DNA of 33,922 nt from Streptomyces sp. 35G-GA-8 (GTDB taxonomy: Bacteria > Actinomycetota > Actinomycetes > Streptomycetales > Streptomycetaceae). How positions within the stretch are numbered: the first letter of the stretch is position 1; the number at the start of each line of letters is the position of its first letter. Below, piece by piece: positions 23,029 through 30,830 of this stretch. The stretch spans positions 1 to 33,922 of the forward strand of contig NZ_JAMHJQ010000024.1 in the NCBI RefSeq assembly GCF_023534745.1, in the 5' to 3' direction. Under the pieces are notes generated by a model, which did not search any database, had not been told where the DNA came from, and saw only the letters and a program-made list of their open reading frames with translations. The position numbers were made by a program, and so were the translations under genes.

Positions 23029-24260
23029 GCCGCAACTCCCGTTCCGAGGAAGGCGGCCATGTCGGCGGCCGCGTCGGCTCCTGTCAGGTCGTCGAGGCCC
23101 TGCTCGGCCTGGCGGGCGGAGTAAGCGGCCATGCCCTGCGCTAGGCCGTCGAGGACGCTGCGGACCAGGTCGGGACGGGATGCGGTGAAGGCTCCGGATG
23201 CTTCGGTCTCGTCCCAGCCCTCGGCCGTATCGAACTGCTCGGCCTGGTGGACGGCGGCAGCTTGCTGTGCGAGCTGGGCGCGGATGAACGCGGCCGGGTG
23301 GGCGGGGCGCCAGGTCAGCATCCAGGAGTGCAGCTCGGCCGCGATGGTGTCGGCGTCCCACCCGGCATCCGTGAAGGGCCGCAGTACGAACTCCAGACGG
23401 CGCAGCCGCTCGCCCTGGGTCCAGTTGACGCGGGCCCGCACCTGCCGGGTGATCCAGACCGACCGGCGTACCTGACCGGCCGTCCGGCGAGGCTCCCTGT
23501 CGCTGCTGGTGTTGGACTTCTGGGTGCGGGGCGATGCTGTGGAACGGCTCGCGCGCTCGCGCGAGGTGTCTTTACTACCACTCTCAACCTCAGCTTCAGG
23601 TGATCGGTGGTAACGACCAGGAGAATGGGGCGCACGGCACGCTGAACTGGAGTTATCCACAGCCCGGTTATCCACAGGCTTCGCCTTGGACGCGGCTGCG
23701 GCGACCGCACGCTCACGGCCGGCGCCCGTCACCCCGCACACCCGGGCCTCGTAACCGGATCCGGACAGCCGGTGCCCCATCGCCGCGTCGTACACGCGCG
23801 GGATCACCGCGCCGTACACCGTCGCCGTCGCCGTATACGCCCGCCCCGGCAGACGCAGATTGCGTTTCGAGCCGTGCACCAGCCACACCAGCGCACCCAG
23901 CTCCCGCAGCACCGCAACATGCCGCTTCACCGTCGCGACCGACACCCCGACCCGACGAGCCGTGCCCTCCAGGTCGTACAGCACGATCCCCCGCCGGAAA
24001 TCCATCCGCGACGCCAGATCCTCCGCCACCACCAACGTCGTCGGCCCGGCCTTCGGATGCAGCCCCGCACCCACCAGCCACACCACCGACCGCAGCCACA
24101 CCCGCGGCTCCGCACGCCGAGACCCCGTACGGACCACATCCTGCTGACGCCCCCGCACCACCGCGAACCCGAGCCCAGCGGGCACGGAAACACCGCTCTC
24201 CCCCGCTCCGGACCGCGGCGACGGAATCACCACAGCGGCCCTCGCCGCCACGGCACTCAC
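23025..24260 (-). CDS. plasmid-type helix-turn-helix protein, possible replication initiator
   Basis: A 411-aa protein from GTG 24260. Residues about 85-150 form a winged helix with YDLEGTARRVGVSVATVKRH and LRELGALVWL, followed by RNLRLPGRAYTATATVYGAV. The middle (about 185-265) is low-complexity and Ser/Arg-rich. The C-terminal part (about 270-411) is helical, with LHSWMLTWRPAHPAAFI. I know this arrangement from many Streptomyces mobile elements, where it is annotated as an HTH or replication-type protein. The coupled DciA-like gene supports a replication role. It is a second candidate replication module in addition to 865-2096. Confidence 0.7.
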   Translation of the reverse strand: MSAVAARAAVVIPSPRSGAGESGVSVPAGLGFAVVRGRQQDVVRTGSRRAEPRVWLRSVVWLVGAGLHPKAGPTTLVVAEDLASRMDFRRGIVLYDLEGTARRVGVSVATVKRHVAVLRELGALVWLVHGSKRNLRLPGRAYTATATVYGAVIPRVYDAAMGHRLSGSGYEARVCGVTGAGRERAVAAAASKAKPVDNRAVDNSSSACRAPHSPGRYHRSPEAEVESGSKDTSRERASRSTASPRTQKSNTSSDREPRRTAGQVRRSVWITRQVRARVNWTQGERLRRLEFVLRPFTDAGWDADTIAAELHSWMLTWRPAHPAAFIRAQLAQQAAAVHQAEQFDTAEGWDETEASGAFTASRPDLVRSVLDGLAQGMAAYSARQAEQGLDDLTGADAAADMAAFLGTGVAA

Positions 24261-25222
24261 CGCGCACCCGCGCAGAAGGACGGAAACGCAGGACAGGGGC
24301 TGCCGGGCATGGTGATGAAGGAAGGAAAGATCATGGCGGAACTCTCGGCCGCCGAGGGGCTAGCCCCGCAAGTCCCTCCCCGACCGGGGAGCAGGTTCTC
24401 TGCAGCCCCGTACGGTGCGACCGCCGTGGCTCGGCGGGGGGCACCGAATCGAGTGATGTCCACCACATGTGGGCGGCTGAACAGCCGCTCGTATGGGTCG
24501 AACAGGGAACTGCGGGCATGCCAAAGCTGGCGGCCCGCCTTGGTGTCGTGCAAAATGAAACCGCCTCCTGTTAAGGCGGGAAGCACGATGGGAGCCTCCC
24601 GCGAGGGTGGCTTGGTTCTGGTGGAACCTGAAGTTGAACCGTTCGAAGCCGGATGGCACCGGGTCGAACAACCCCTCCGGGAAGCCCTGGCAGGCCAGAC
24701 CGGAGATGTGATGGGCACTGAGCCCAGGTGACGCCAATCACCTGATGGCTGAGTGACCCGGGGCGGCATGAAGACCCGAGAGGGCGCCGCCCCCGCAGAC
24801 CTACGTCATCCCGGCCCCCTCACACGAGGGGCGGACCGGGGTACGCACGGGCAGCACAATCACCCCGTCGAAGGACCAGCAGCGCATACGGCTGCTGACC
24901 CCACGGCGGGGTGCGGTGTGTCGGGTGTCGGGTACGGGTACCCTGATCACGTCGGCACCTTCCTTTGGGTAAAAGGGTGCTCGGCAGGCTGCGGGACCCC
25001 CGTTACAAGGTCCTTCGGCCCCGCCCCCTCGACTTGCCTAAGGTCGTGGGGGCCATTCTTTTGATCAACGTCGGAGGCCACTGTACCGTTCCGGCGGTAT
25101 CGCGGGTGCCCGCCGGGGTCACGTGTCGTCACCACAGCACTGCCCCCGCTCTCCGAAGTCAGTTGACGCCGACTCAGGCTCGCTGGTCGGCCGGCAGTCG
25201 ACGCTCCCGTACACCTGGGCAG
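24261..25222 (+). other. gene-free, hairpin-rich region, possible structured RNA
   Basis: No frame has a good start, ribosome site and codon bias together. Stems follow one another: 24473-24488, 24512-24538, nested 24546-24588 (TCGTGC/GCACGA around CCGCCT/AGGCGG), nested 24675-24705, a bulged 17-bp stem 24713-24759, 24760-24793 (GGGGCGGC/GCCGCCCC), 24816-24831, 24837-24867, 24877-24897 (CAGCAGC/GCTGCTG) and a terminator at 25024-25060. Some six-base stems are expected by chance in such GC-rich DNA, so only the long and nested ones carry weight. A plus-strand frame ending at 24731 cannot be ruled out as a coding remnant. Confidence 0.4.
25024..25060 (+). terminator. rho-independent terminator with T-run
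   Basis: CCCCCTCGAC (25024-25033) pairs with GTCGTGGGGG (25043-25052) with one mismatch and a nine-base loop, followed by CCATTCTTTT. This is one of the few T-tailed terminators here and implies plus-strand transcription through the gene-free region. Confidence 0.7.
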
Positions 25223-25687
25223 TCATTTCAACCCCAGGTGCACGTTGACGGCCTTGGCCGCCTCAACGAGTTCCGGGAGCTCGACCACGATCACGCCAGC
25301 TTCAGCCAGTTGTTCGTAGCCGACACAGTCGGCTACGAACAACGACGGCTCGCGCCACGCGATGACGACGCGAGGAATACCAGCGGCGACGATCCGTTGT
25401 GCGCACGGTGTCCGGTCCGCGCTGCGCTGAGAGCAAGGTTCCAACGTGCTGTAGATGGTGGCCTCGGCAAGGCGCGCGTAGCCCGTCGGGAGCTTGGCGA
25501 GGGCAACCTCTTCCGCGTGCTCACGGGGTCCGGTCTCGCGAGAGTAGCCAGTCGCGAGCTCGGTGCCATCCTCGCCGACGATGACCGCGCCGACCGAGTA
25601 GGCGCCTGAGGCCGGAGGACACAGTGCGGCCAGGTCGATCGCACGCTGCATCCAGCGCCGGTCCTGGTCCCGGTCGGGCGCGTACAT
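25223..25687 (-). CDS. zinc-dependent cytidine/RibD-type deaminase
   Basis: A 154-aa protein with the deaminase zinc and proton-relay motifs: HAEE at 57-60 and PCSQRSADRTPC at 84-95 (ligands H57, C85, C95; catalytic E59). Its spacing resembles the deaminase half of RibD/RibG in riboflavin synthesis. The next gene upstream encodes the reductase half, and their stop and start overlap by one base. Together they recreate a split bifunctional RibD-like pair. The substrate could be a pterin, a pyrimidine or a modified nucleoside. Confidence 0.88.
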   Translation of the reverse strand: MYAPDRDQDRRWMQRAIDLAALCPPASGAYSVGAVIVGEDGTELATGYSRETGPREHAEEVALAKLPTGYARLAEATIYSTLEPCSQRSADRTPCAQRIVAAGIPRVVIAWREPSLFVADCVGYEQLAEAGVIVVELPELVEAAKAVNVHLGLK

Positions 25688-26370
25688 CAGGCGGTGCGCT
25701 CCTTCGGGGCGTAACGGACCAGCACAACGTCGTCGATCGCGCGGACCTCCAGCACCTTCATCCGGGCGGTCGACCCGCCGGGGTACTCGGAGGCGCCCAA
25801 GAAGCGGGCCGCATCAGGCTGCCCCACCAGCAGCGGAGCGATGGCCAAGTGCACTTCGTCAGCCAAGTCCGCCGCCATGAGCTGGGTGTGGATCGTGCCG
25901 CCACCCTCCACCATCAGCTGCTCGACGCCGCGGAGCCCGAGCTCATCGAGAACCAGGCCCCAGTCGAGCTCCGGCCCCACGCTGACGACGTCGGCAAGGT
26001 CACCAAGCGTCGCGCGGACCTTCTCCACTGCGTCGTCCACGGTGACGACCAACTTGTCGCCGCCGTGATGCCAGAACCTGAGGTCGGCGGAGAGGTCCCC
26101 GCTCTGGGTGACCGTGACCTTGAGCGGGTACTCCGGCTTGCCTTCGGCCACGCGCTGCGCGCGGCGGGCGTCGCTGTTAACCAGTAGCCGCGGGTTGTCC
26201 CGGCGCATGGTGGTGGCGCCGATCAGTATGGCGTCGGACTCCGCGCGGACCTGGTCGACACGGTCGAAGTCGGCCGCGTTGGACAGGCGTAGCCGCTCGG
26301 GGCTGGTGTCGTCCAGGTAGCCGTCGACCGACATGGCGGCGGAGAGGATGACGTAAGGACGCGTGGTCAT
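25687..26370 (-). CDS. RibD C-terminal / dihydrofolate-reductase-like reductase
   Basis: A 227-aa NADPH-dependent reductase of the RibD-C family. MTTRPYVILSAAMSVDGYLDD opens the fold (shown here as its key part LSAAMSVDGYL), then AILIGATTMRRDNP (about 47-60), KVRATLGDL and LMVEGGGTIHTQL (about 151-163), the family's glycine-rich cofactor loop. ATG 26370 gives the canonical family start; ATG 26403, overlapping the regulator gene, is possible. It is coupled to the deaminase and follows the XRE/TPR regulator by 22 bases. Confidence 0.88.
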   Translation of the reverse strand: MTTRPYVILSAAMSVDGYLDDTSPERLRLSNAADFDRVDQVRAESDAILIGATTMRRDNPRLLVNSDARRAQRVAEGKPEYPLKVTVTQSGDLSADLRFWHHGGDKLVVTVDDAVEKVRATLGDLADVVSVGPELDWGLVLDELGLRGVEQLMVEGGGTIHTQLMAADLADEVHLAIAPLLVGQPDAARFLGASEYPGGSTARMKVLEVRAIDDVVLVRYAPKERTA

Positions 26371-26392
26371 TGGTGGTGTGATCCGTTTCTTC

Positions 26393-27826
26393 TCAGGATT
26401 CATGGGCGAGCAGGCCGTCGAAGTGCGCACGGAACTCTGCGACCTCGGGCTGGCGCTGCCAGGGGACCAGCGCTTTGTCGAGACGGGCGAGCTCCCGGAC
26501 GATCCGGCCCGAGCCCGTTTCGTTGGCCACGGTCAGGGCCTGGAGGCCGACTGCAGCCGCTTCGTCAGGGGCGCCAGCACCGGCATGGGCCACAGCGGCC
26601 CGAGCCATATAGACACCGCGGTCACGGTGGTAGCCGTCGGGCAGCGACTTGATGGCGTTGGTGAAGACCTCTGCGGCTTTCGCGTGCTGGCCCAACACCG
26701 CCAGGCCCTGCGCCCGGTGTACCTCCACGTACTGCTCGTTCAGCCACACCCCCCAGGGAGTCGTGTCGCCGGAGACGCGATCGAGAGAATTGCGTACGTC
26801 GTCGATCGCGCGCTCGCTGTTGGTTGACTCCCCACGCAGCGCGTGACCGTAAGACTCGTAGGTCCGGGCGACTGCGGCCAGCCGGCTCCGGGGACGGGCC
26901 ATGCGCTGCGCGGCTTCGGCGAGATCCACGACGTCGACCAGGTCCCGCATCTCGCCGGCGAGCTGAGCCTTGCGGGCCATCACGTATGAGGTCAGGTCGC
27001 CGTCCCCGACGGTGTGGCTCCACTGGAACGCCCTGTCGAGCCAGAACTGCGCGCTGTCGAAGTCACCCAGGTCTTGGTAGAGCCAGGAAGTGAACTCCGC
27101 GTACTGCGTCTGGAGTTCCATGAGGGCGTGACGATCCGAGCCCTTGGCGTCCTGGCGCAGATGTTTGATGTGCTCGATGTACTCGCGGGCAGTGGCGACG
27201 GCTCGGCTGGGGCCGAGGAGGTTGTCGTTGTCGATCAGCAAACGGCGCGCTCGCTGAAAGTGTTCCACCGGCGTACCGCTGTAGGCGGCAGCCGACCGTG
27301 CAGGTCGTGTCAGGCCCGGTACTGCGCTGGACCCTGCGACTGCTGGCGTCCCCACGCCCAGCGCAGCCGCCGCACCGAGCCCCACCCCACCGCGCAGCAT
27401 CACGCGTCGATCGAGCGCCACGAAAACCACCGATCCATCCCGTAGACGAGCGGGGACAAAAATCCCCTCATGGTCAGACGCTGCCTGCTGGGAGGCGGCT
27501 GTGGCCAGCCCAACCGACGCTTCGGATACATGAGGGACCGAAACGGATACACGGCCCGGTGCGGGTACAGGCGAGCCGATCCGCTCCCACAGGTCGACCA
27601 AGATTCCGCCGGCGCGGAGCAGAGAGTCGATCAGCTCAACCTCCGCTTGGTCTTTCGGGAATCTGTCGCCGCTCTCCCATTTCTGCAGCTTGGAGTGCGA
27701 CATGAAAGCTTTGTCAGCCAGCCCTCGCAGGGAGAGTTGACGGACTCGCCGCAGCTCGCGAAGCGTGTATCCGAAGCGGTGCTGGGGCGATAGCTCCGGT
27801 GTCAACGCGTTGGGCTGCTGGCCCAC
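26393..27826 (-). CDS. XRE-family regulator with TPR-like sensor region
   Basis: A 477-aa protein. Residues about 17-75 form an XRE helix-turn-helix (LRELRRVRQLSLRGLADKAF, then SKLQKWESGDRFP). An Ala/Gly-rich stretch near 150-175 looks like a degenerate hydrophobic segment. Residues about 190-470 are helical repeats of TPR type. This layout is common in Streptomyces regulators. GTG 27826 follows GGAGGGGG, better than GTG 27850. The inverted repeat GTGTATCC/GGATACAC upstream is its probable operator. It is the first gene of the operon with the reductase and deaminase. Confidence 0.88.
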   Translation of the reverse strand: MGQQPNALTPELSPQHRFGYTLRELRRVRQLSLRGLADKAFMSHSKLQKWESGDRFPKDQAEVELIDSLLRAGGILVDLWERIGSPVPAPGRVSVSVPHVSEASVGLATAASQQAASDHEGIFVPARLRDGSVVFVALDRRVMLRGGVGLGAAAALGVGTPAVAGSSAVPGLTRPARSAAAYSGTPVEHFQRARRLLIDNDNLLGPSRAVATAREYIEHIKHLRQDAKGSDRHALMELQTQYAEFTSWLYQDLGDFDSAQFWLDRAFQWSHTVGDGDLTSYVMARKAQLAGEMRDLVDVVDLAEAAQRMARPRSRLAAVARTYESYGHALRGESTNSERAIDDVRNSLDRVSGDTTPWGVWLNEQYVEVHRAQGLAVLGQHAKAAEVFTNAIKSLPDGYHRDRGVYMARAAVAHAGAGAPDEAAAVGLQALTVANETGSGRIVRELARLDKALVPWQRQPEVAEFRAHFDGLLAHES

Positions 27827-27853
27827 TTGGTGCCCCCTCCATGTCTCCACTCG

Positions 27854-27876
27854 GTGTATCCGGCGGCTGGATACAC
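27854..27876. promoter_or_regulatory. 8-bp inverted repeat, candidate XRE operator
   Basis: GTGTATCC (27854-27861) pairs with GGATACAC (27869-27876), 28 bases before the XRE start codon. Related GTGTATCC and GGATACA words occur inside the gene near 27530-27550 and at 27766. Confidence 0.55.
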
Positions 27877-27979
27877 GGTTGATCTGGAACTCGAACCCCG
27901 GCCGGGTCTACAACTTTGCTAACGAAGTTGACCCCACCGGAAAGGGATGGCGATGCGCAGCGAGACGCAAGGAAGGACG

Positions 27980-28321
27980 TCAGTCACTGCGCTCCTTCTC
28001 GATCTTTTCGAGGCGGGCGGCCAAGTCCGCGACCTGTTCCTCAAGTGCCTTGAGGGCGAGGGCAGTCGAGTCCTCGCTGGTCTGGGCAGCCGTGTCCGTG
28101 ATGAAGGAACCGCGTCCTTGGTGGGAGTAGATGAGCCCGGCCGTGCGCAGCTCGGTCAGGGCCCGCTGGACGGTGCCGGGCGCAACGCCGTACTCCTCGG
28201 CCAACTCTCGCGTGCTCGACAGTTTCGTTCCGGCGGTCAGCCGACCGGTGCGGATCTTGTCGCGGACATCCTGAACGATTCGCTGGTACGGCTGCACGGC
28301 CTCGTTGCTCATGAGCGACAT
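27980..28321 (-). CDS. short GntR regulator (YtrA-like)
   Basis: A 113-aa protein. Residues 8-78 form the GntR winged helix (QRIVQDVRDKIRTGRLTAG, EEYGVAPGTVQRALTELRTA, wing GRGSF). Instead of a ligand domain it ends in a 30-residue coiled coil (ALEEQVADLAARLEKIEKE) for dimerisation, as in the short YtrA-like group. ATG 28321 and ATG 28312 are both possible. It diverges from the gene at 28501, and the shared octamer AGCTAAGT in both promoters is its likely target. Confidence 0.85.
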   Translation of the reverse strand: MSLMSNEAVQPYQRIVQDVRDKIRTGRLTAGTKLSSTRELAEEYGVAPGTVQRALTELRTAGLIYSHQGRGSFITDTAAQTSEDSTALALKALEEQVADLAARLEKIEKERSD

Positions 28322-28341
28322 CGTAGGTCGACCCCCTCGAC

Positions 28342-28406
28342 TTAGCTAGCTTCCATAGCTTCCTCAATCATGCGCTTGACACGCCCCCGACTGTATCAGC
28401 TAAGTT
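28342..28406. promoter_or_regulatory. divergent promoters with shared AGCTAAGT
   Basis: On the minus strand TTGAGG and TAAGTC are separated by 17 bases, a good promoter for the GntR gene. On the plus strand TTGACA (28376-28381) and TAAGTT (28401-28406) are 19 apart. AGCTAAGT overlaps the -10 region of both, so one regulator could repress both directions. Confidence 0.6.
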
Positions 28407-28500
28407 ATGTATATCGACGAAGTGGGGCGGTCGAAGAAGGCCCCCACCTGCCACTTCTCGGGATTACACGAGCCCGTCTACTTGAAAGGAGCACCACGCC

Positions 28501-28911
28501 ATGAACGCCACCCGTCGCCCCGCCGCCAGCCCCGCCACCGAGACCTTCGACGCTGAGACGCTTGCGCTTCTCGATGCGGTCGCCGTGGAGCTGCCGGATT
28601 TCGGCGACATCGACCTCGACATCGCTTTCGGGACGCCCCTCGCGATGTACGAGGCCGGCCTCCTCCCGCACGAGCAGGTCACCGCCACCTCGGACATGGG
28701 CCCTACGGAGTTTGTCGACGCGCTCATCACGGCGGACACCACCCGCCGGGCCCGGCTCCACGCCGCCCGCGACATCACTACCGCCGACCCGGCCATCCCA
28801 CGCTTCGTCCGCGAGCGCCTGGTCGACGTCCTCGTCCTCCTTCCTTACGCCACGCATCTGCGCATCACGCGGCGGTCGGCCGCCGCGGCGCCTCTGCCGC
28901 TCGTGGCCTGA
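28501..28911 (+). CDS. hypothetical protein under GntR control
   Basis: A 136-aa acidic helical protein. GAAAGGAG precedes ATG 28501 by 11 bases. Residues 15-50 are rich in Asp, Glu and Leu; the C-terminus is basic and then hydrophobic. No family recognised. The divergent GntR gene and the shared promoter octamer suggest it is the main target of that regulator. Confidence 0.7.
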   Translation: MNATRRPAASPATETFDAETLALLDAVAVELPDFGDIDLDIAFGTPLAMYEAGLLPHEQVTATSDMGPTEFVDALITADTTRRARLHAARDITTADPAIPRFVRERLVDVLVLLPYATHLRITRRSAAAAPLPLVA

Positions 28912-29114
28912 CCTTCCCCAATCCACCCGCCGGGTCTTCGGACCCGGCTCCCCCACTCGGAACCGCCCTCGCGGGCGGCGCCGGATGAGGGAGCCGGACA
29001 CGGTCCCCGCTAGCACAGACGCCCTGGGTGAAGCCCGCCACTGCGGTGGGCCGGATCCCCGGAGTAGCCGTTCCTTCTCAACTCAACAGCGAACATCCGG
29101 CGCTACGACTAGCC
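28912..29114. other. gene-free spacer, left part
   Basis: No gene seen. It contains TCCCCGG followed by AGTAGC at about 29055, which can pair with CCGGGG near 29384 and thus could extend the structured element that follows. Confidence 0.4.
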
Positions 29115-29392
29115 GGCACCTCCGAGCAAAAGATCTGCGGAGGGGTGCCCCCAGGTGAGTCCTCTGGTTGAACCGGCCCAGTCCGCAGGGGATGCGGACC
29201 GCCAGCCCGCAGGCGAGATGCGGGACAGGCACCAGCGACAAGCCAGCCCTGCCGCGCAGACAGCTTCCGAAGCACCTTTTCCCTTGCCGCCCTCACGGGC
29301 GGACAAGCGATCCGAACGCGCGGTGAGACAAGGGCGAAGATCGCGGGCCCCGTTGGAAGCACGACAACCGGTTCGAGTCCGGTCCGGGGCAC
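29115..29392 (+). ncRNA. candidate structured RNA with a tRNA T-arm-like hairpin
   Basis: Helices seen: GGCACCTCCG/CGGA..GGTGCC (29115-29149, two-base bulge); GTCCGC/GCGGAC (29181-29199); CCCGCA/TGCGGG (29206-29224); CCCTTG/CAAGGG (29281-29334) enclosing CCGCCC/GGGCGG (29287-29302). At 29367-29383 ACCGG-TTCGAGT-CCGGT is a perfect T-stem and T-loop, followed by CCGGGGC. GTGCCCC (29145-29151) can pair with GGGGCAC (29386-29392). GGTGCC has two alternative partners, 29115-29120 and 29228-29233, so a switch is possible. No anticodon arm fits, so this is not a normal tRNA. It lies upstream of the transfer-like operon. Confidence 0.4.
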
Positions 29393-29452
29393 TGCGGTAC
29401 TCACGTGCCGCTCGGAGCCGGGCAGCCCGCCCGAGCCCGCCAGTAGCAGAAA

Positions 29453-29480
29453 CCGCCCGGGACTCTGACCTCCCGGGCGG
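29453..29480 (+). terminator. hairpin just upstream of the 29515 gene
   Basis: CCGCCCGGG (29453-29461) pairs perfectly with CCCGGGCGG (29472-29480), ten-base loop. It could end the upstream RNA or act as an attenuator before the operon. Confidence 0.55.
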
Positions 29481-29514
29481 CGCCACACAGGAACCCCGTA
29501 GGAAGGACACCCCT

Positions 29515-29982
29515 GTGCGAGCCACGATCATGACACGGCCGGTTCCGGTCGTCACCACCCCCACCGAGCCGAGGCCGCGAGGCGACCGGCCGGTCGGCTT
29601 CCCCCTTACTCCGACACACACCGGTCTGCTCGCCACTGTCTTCGGCACCGGCCGTACGGCCCGGGCCGCGACGGTTGAGGAGATCCAGCGGGAGGAGGAC
29701 ACCAGCGGGCGCGACGGCAACGGCTACGAGGACGAGCCGGAGGCCGCGCTCGGCACTCCGCTGCTCGCGAACCCGGACCGGCCGCCGCTGCCGCAGCGTG
29801 AGCCGGGCAAGACGCTCACGCCCGACGATGACTTCCACCAGCTGGTGCGTCACCTGGTCGCCGACGGCGACCAGCGGGCCGTACGTCTGGGCGGCCGCGC
29901 CCGGCGGACGCTCGATCAGATGTCCCCCGGTACCACCGTTCAGCCTCTGCTGGTCCTCACCGGATCGGCGGCGGTCCGGTGA
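29515..29982 (+). CDS. hypothetical protein, first gene of the transfer-like operon
   Basis: A 155-aa soluble protein. GTG 29515 follows GGAAGGA at eight bases. The middle is acidic and probably disordered (EEIQREEDTSGRDG); the C-terminal 50 residues form a helix and a basic turn (LGGRARRTLDQM). Its stop overlaps the next start by GTGA. Longer upstream frames run through the structured region and are not believed. No family recognised. Confidence 0.65.
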   Translation: MRATIMTRPVPVVTTPTEPRPRGDRPVGFPLTPTHTGLLATVFGTGRTARAATVEEIQREEDTSGRDGNGYEDEPEAALGTPLLANPDRPPLPQREPGKTLTPDDDFHQLVRHLVADGDQRAVRLGGRARRTLDQMSPGTTVQPLLVLTGSAAVR

Positions 29983-30128
29983 GTGCCTGCGGACACCCCG
30001 ACAAGCTCGTCACCTTCAACAAGACCGGCGCGGACGGAAAGTCTTACCAGGCCGTGCGGCACGAGGCGTGCTCGTGCGGCCAGAGTCCCGCGCCCCAGCC
30101 CCCGCCGCCCGGCAAGGGCCGCCGCTGA
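29979..30128 (+). CDS. 49-aa cysteine-containing protein
   Basis: Starts at GTG 29979, overlapping the previous stop. It has C4 and H6 (ACGH) and a CSCG at about 30-33, giving a possible single zinc site, and a proline-rich basic tail. Coupling and composition support a real gene. Function unknown. Confidence 0.6.
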   Translation: MSACGHPDKLVTFNKTGADGKSYQAVRHEACSCGQSPAPQPPPPGKGRR

Positions 30129-30143
30129 CGCAGGAGCCTGATC

Positions 30144-30371
30144 CTGACTCCGCACATACCGGCCGCTCGGGCCGCGCAGCACCGCGCGGCCCGAGCAGCC
30201 GCTCGTCTCGGACTCGGTCATCCCCTGGCCCGTGTGCTGCTGGCGGCTGCCGCGATGACGGCCGCCGCGGCTTACCGGGCGGGTCACTCGGTCCGTGAGA
30301 TTCATCCGCCGCCGACCAGAGTCCGGCGGCCTTCCCCTTCGGTTCGCAGACGCGAGGAGATCCCCACGTGA
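30144..30371 (+). CDS. small basic protein with an apparent CTG start
   Basis: The frame opens after the preceding stop and closes on TGA 30369-30371, which overlaps the GTG start of the next gene. AGGAG lies seven bases before CTG 30144; no ATG or GTG occurs until much later. The 75-aa product has an Ala-rich hydrophobic helix in the middle and a very basic, Pro/Arg-rich C-terminus. Filling the gap exactly and coupling to the next gene are good signs, but the start codon is unusual. Confidence 0.45.
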   Translation: MTPHIPAARAAQHRAARAAARLGLGHPLARVLLAAAAMTAAAAYRAGHSVREIHPPPTRVRRPSPSVRRREEIPT

Positions 30372-30724
30372 ACACCCAGCCGCACACGCTGGCCGTACCG
30401 GCACAGCAAACCACCTACAGGACCGGCGACTACGTCGTCTACCGCGACGCCGACAAGTTCTGGGCGGGCGAGGGAGGCCACACGTTCGTCTGCCGGATCA
30501 TCGCGTCCTGGAAGGCCAGCCAGCTCTTCCTGCGCTACGACCTGGTCTGCCTGAAGACCCACCGTGTCATTAAAGACGCATCCCCCGACTACATGCGGCT
30601 GCTGCCTCCGCTCGATGCGATGCACGACATCGACACCGCGCCGCTCGGTGAGGACACCGCCCTGACGCCGGCCGCCGTCGCCTGGCTCCGTCAGCAGTAC
30701 ACCGAGACGACAGCCACCAGCTGA
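30368..30724 (+). CDS. hypothetical protein
   Basis: A 118-aa protein. GAGGAG precedes GTG 30368. Residues 17-75 read as a beta-rich fold (YRTGDYVVYRDADKFW, FVCRIIASW, LFLRYDLVCL) that resembles a small barrel; the rest is helical. It is followed by a hairpin-rich 106-base gap (GCC-rich stem about 30740-30780) before the next gene. Function unknown. Confidence 0.7.
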   Translation: MNTQPHTLAVPAQQTTYRTGDYVVYRDADKFWAGEGGHTFVCRIIASWKASQLFLRYDLVCLKTHRVIKDASPDYMRLLPPLDAMHDIDTAPLGEDTALTPAAVAWLRQQYTETTATS

Positions 30725-30830
30725 CACCGCCTGTCGGTTGCCTCCCCCGCCCGTCCCGGCCCGGCCGGTACGGGCGAGGCAGAGGGGAGCCGGACAGTCC
30801 GGACCACCGCACCACCCACCGGAGGTTCTT

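Noticed and set aside
24257-24769. 170-aa minus-strand frame in the hairpin-rich region
   Set aside because: No ribosome site, mixed codon use and no recognisable domain; the dense stems suggest RNA or decayed DNA.
29319-29391. Ordinary tRNA gene around the T-arm
   Set aside because: No anticodon stem-loop with a U33-type loop and no matching 5' acceptor strand at the right distance.
29053-29392. tmRNA (ssrA): length about 340, pairing ends, T-arm, and an AN-starting short frame ending at a stop near 29110
   Set aside because: The conserved 5' tmRNA sequence is absent and the short frame does not end in the usual Leu/Val-Ala-Ala tag.
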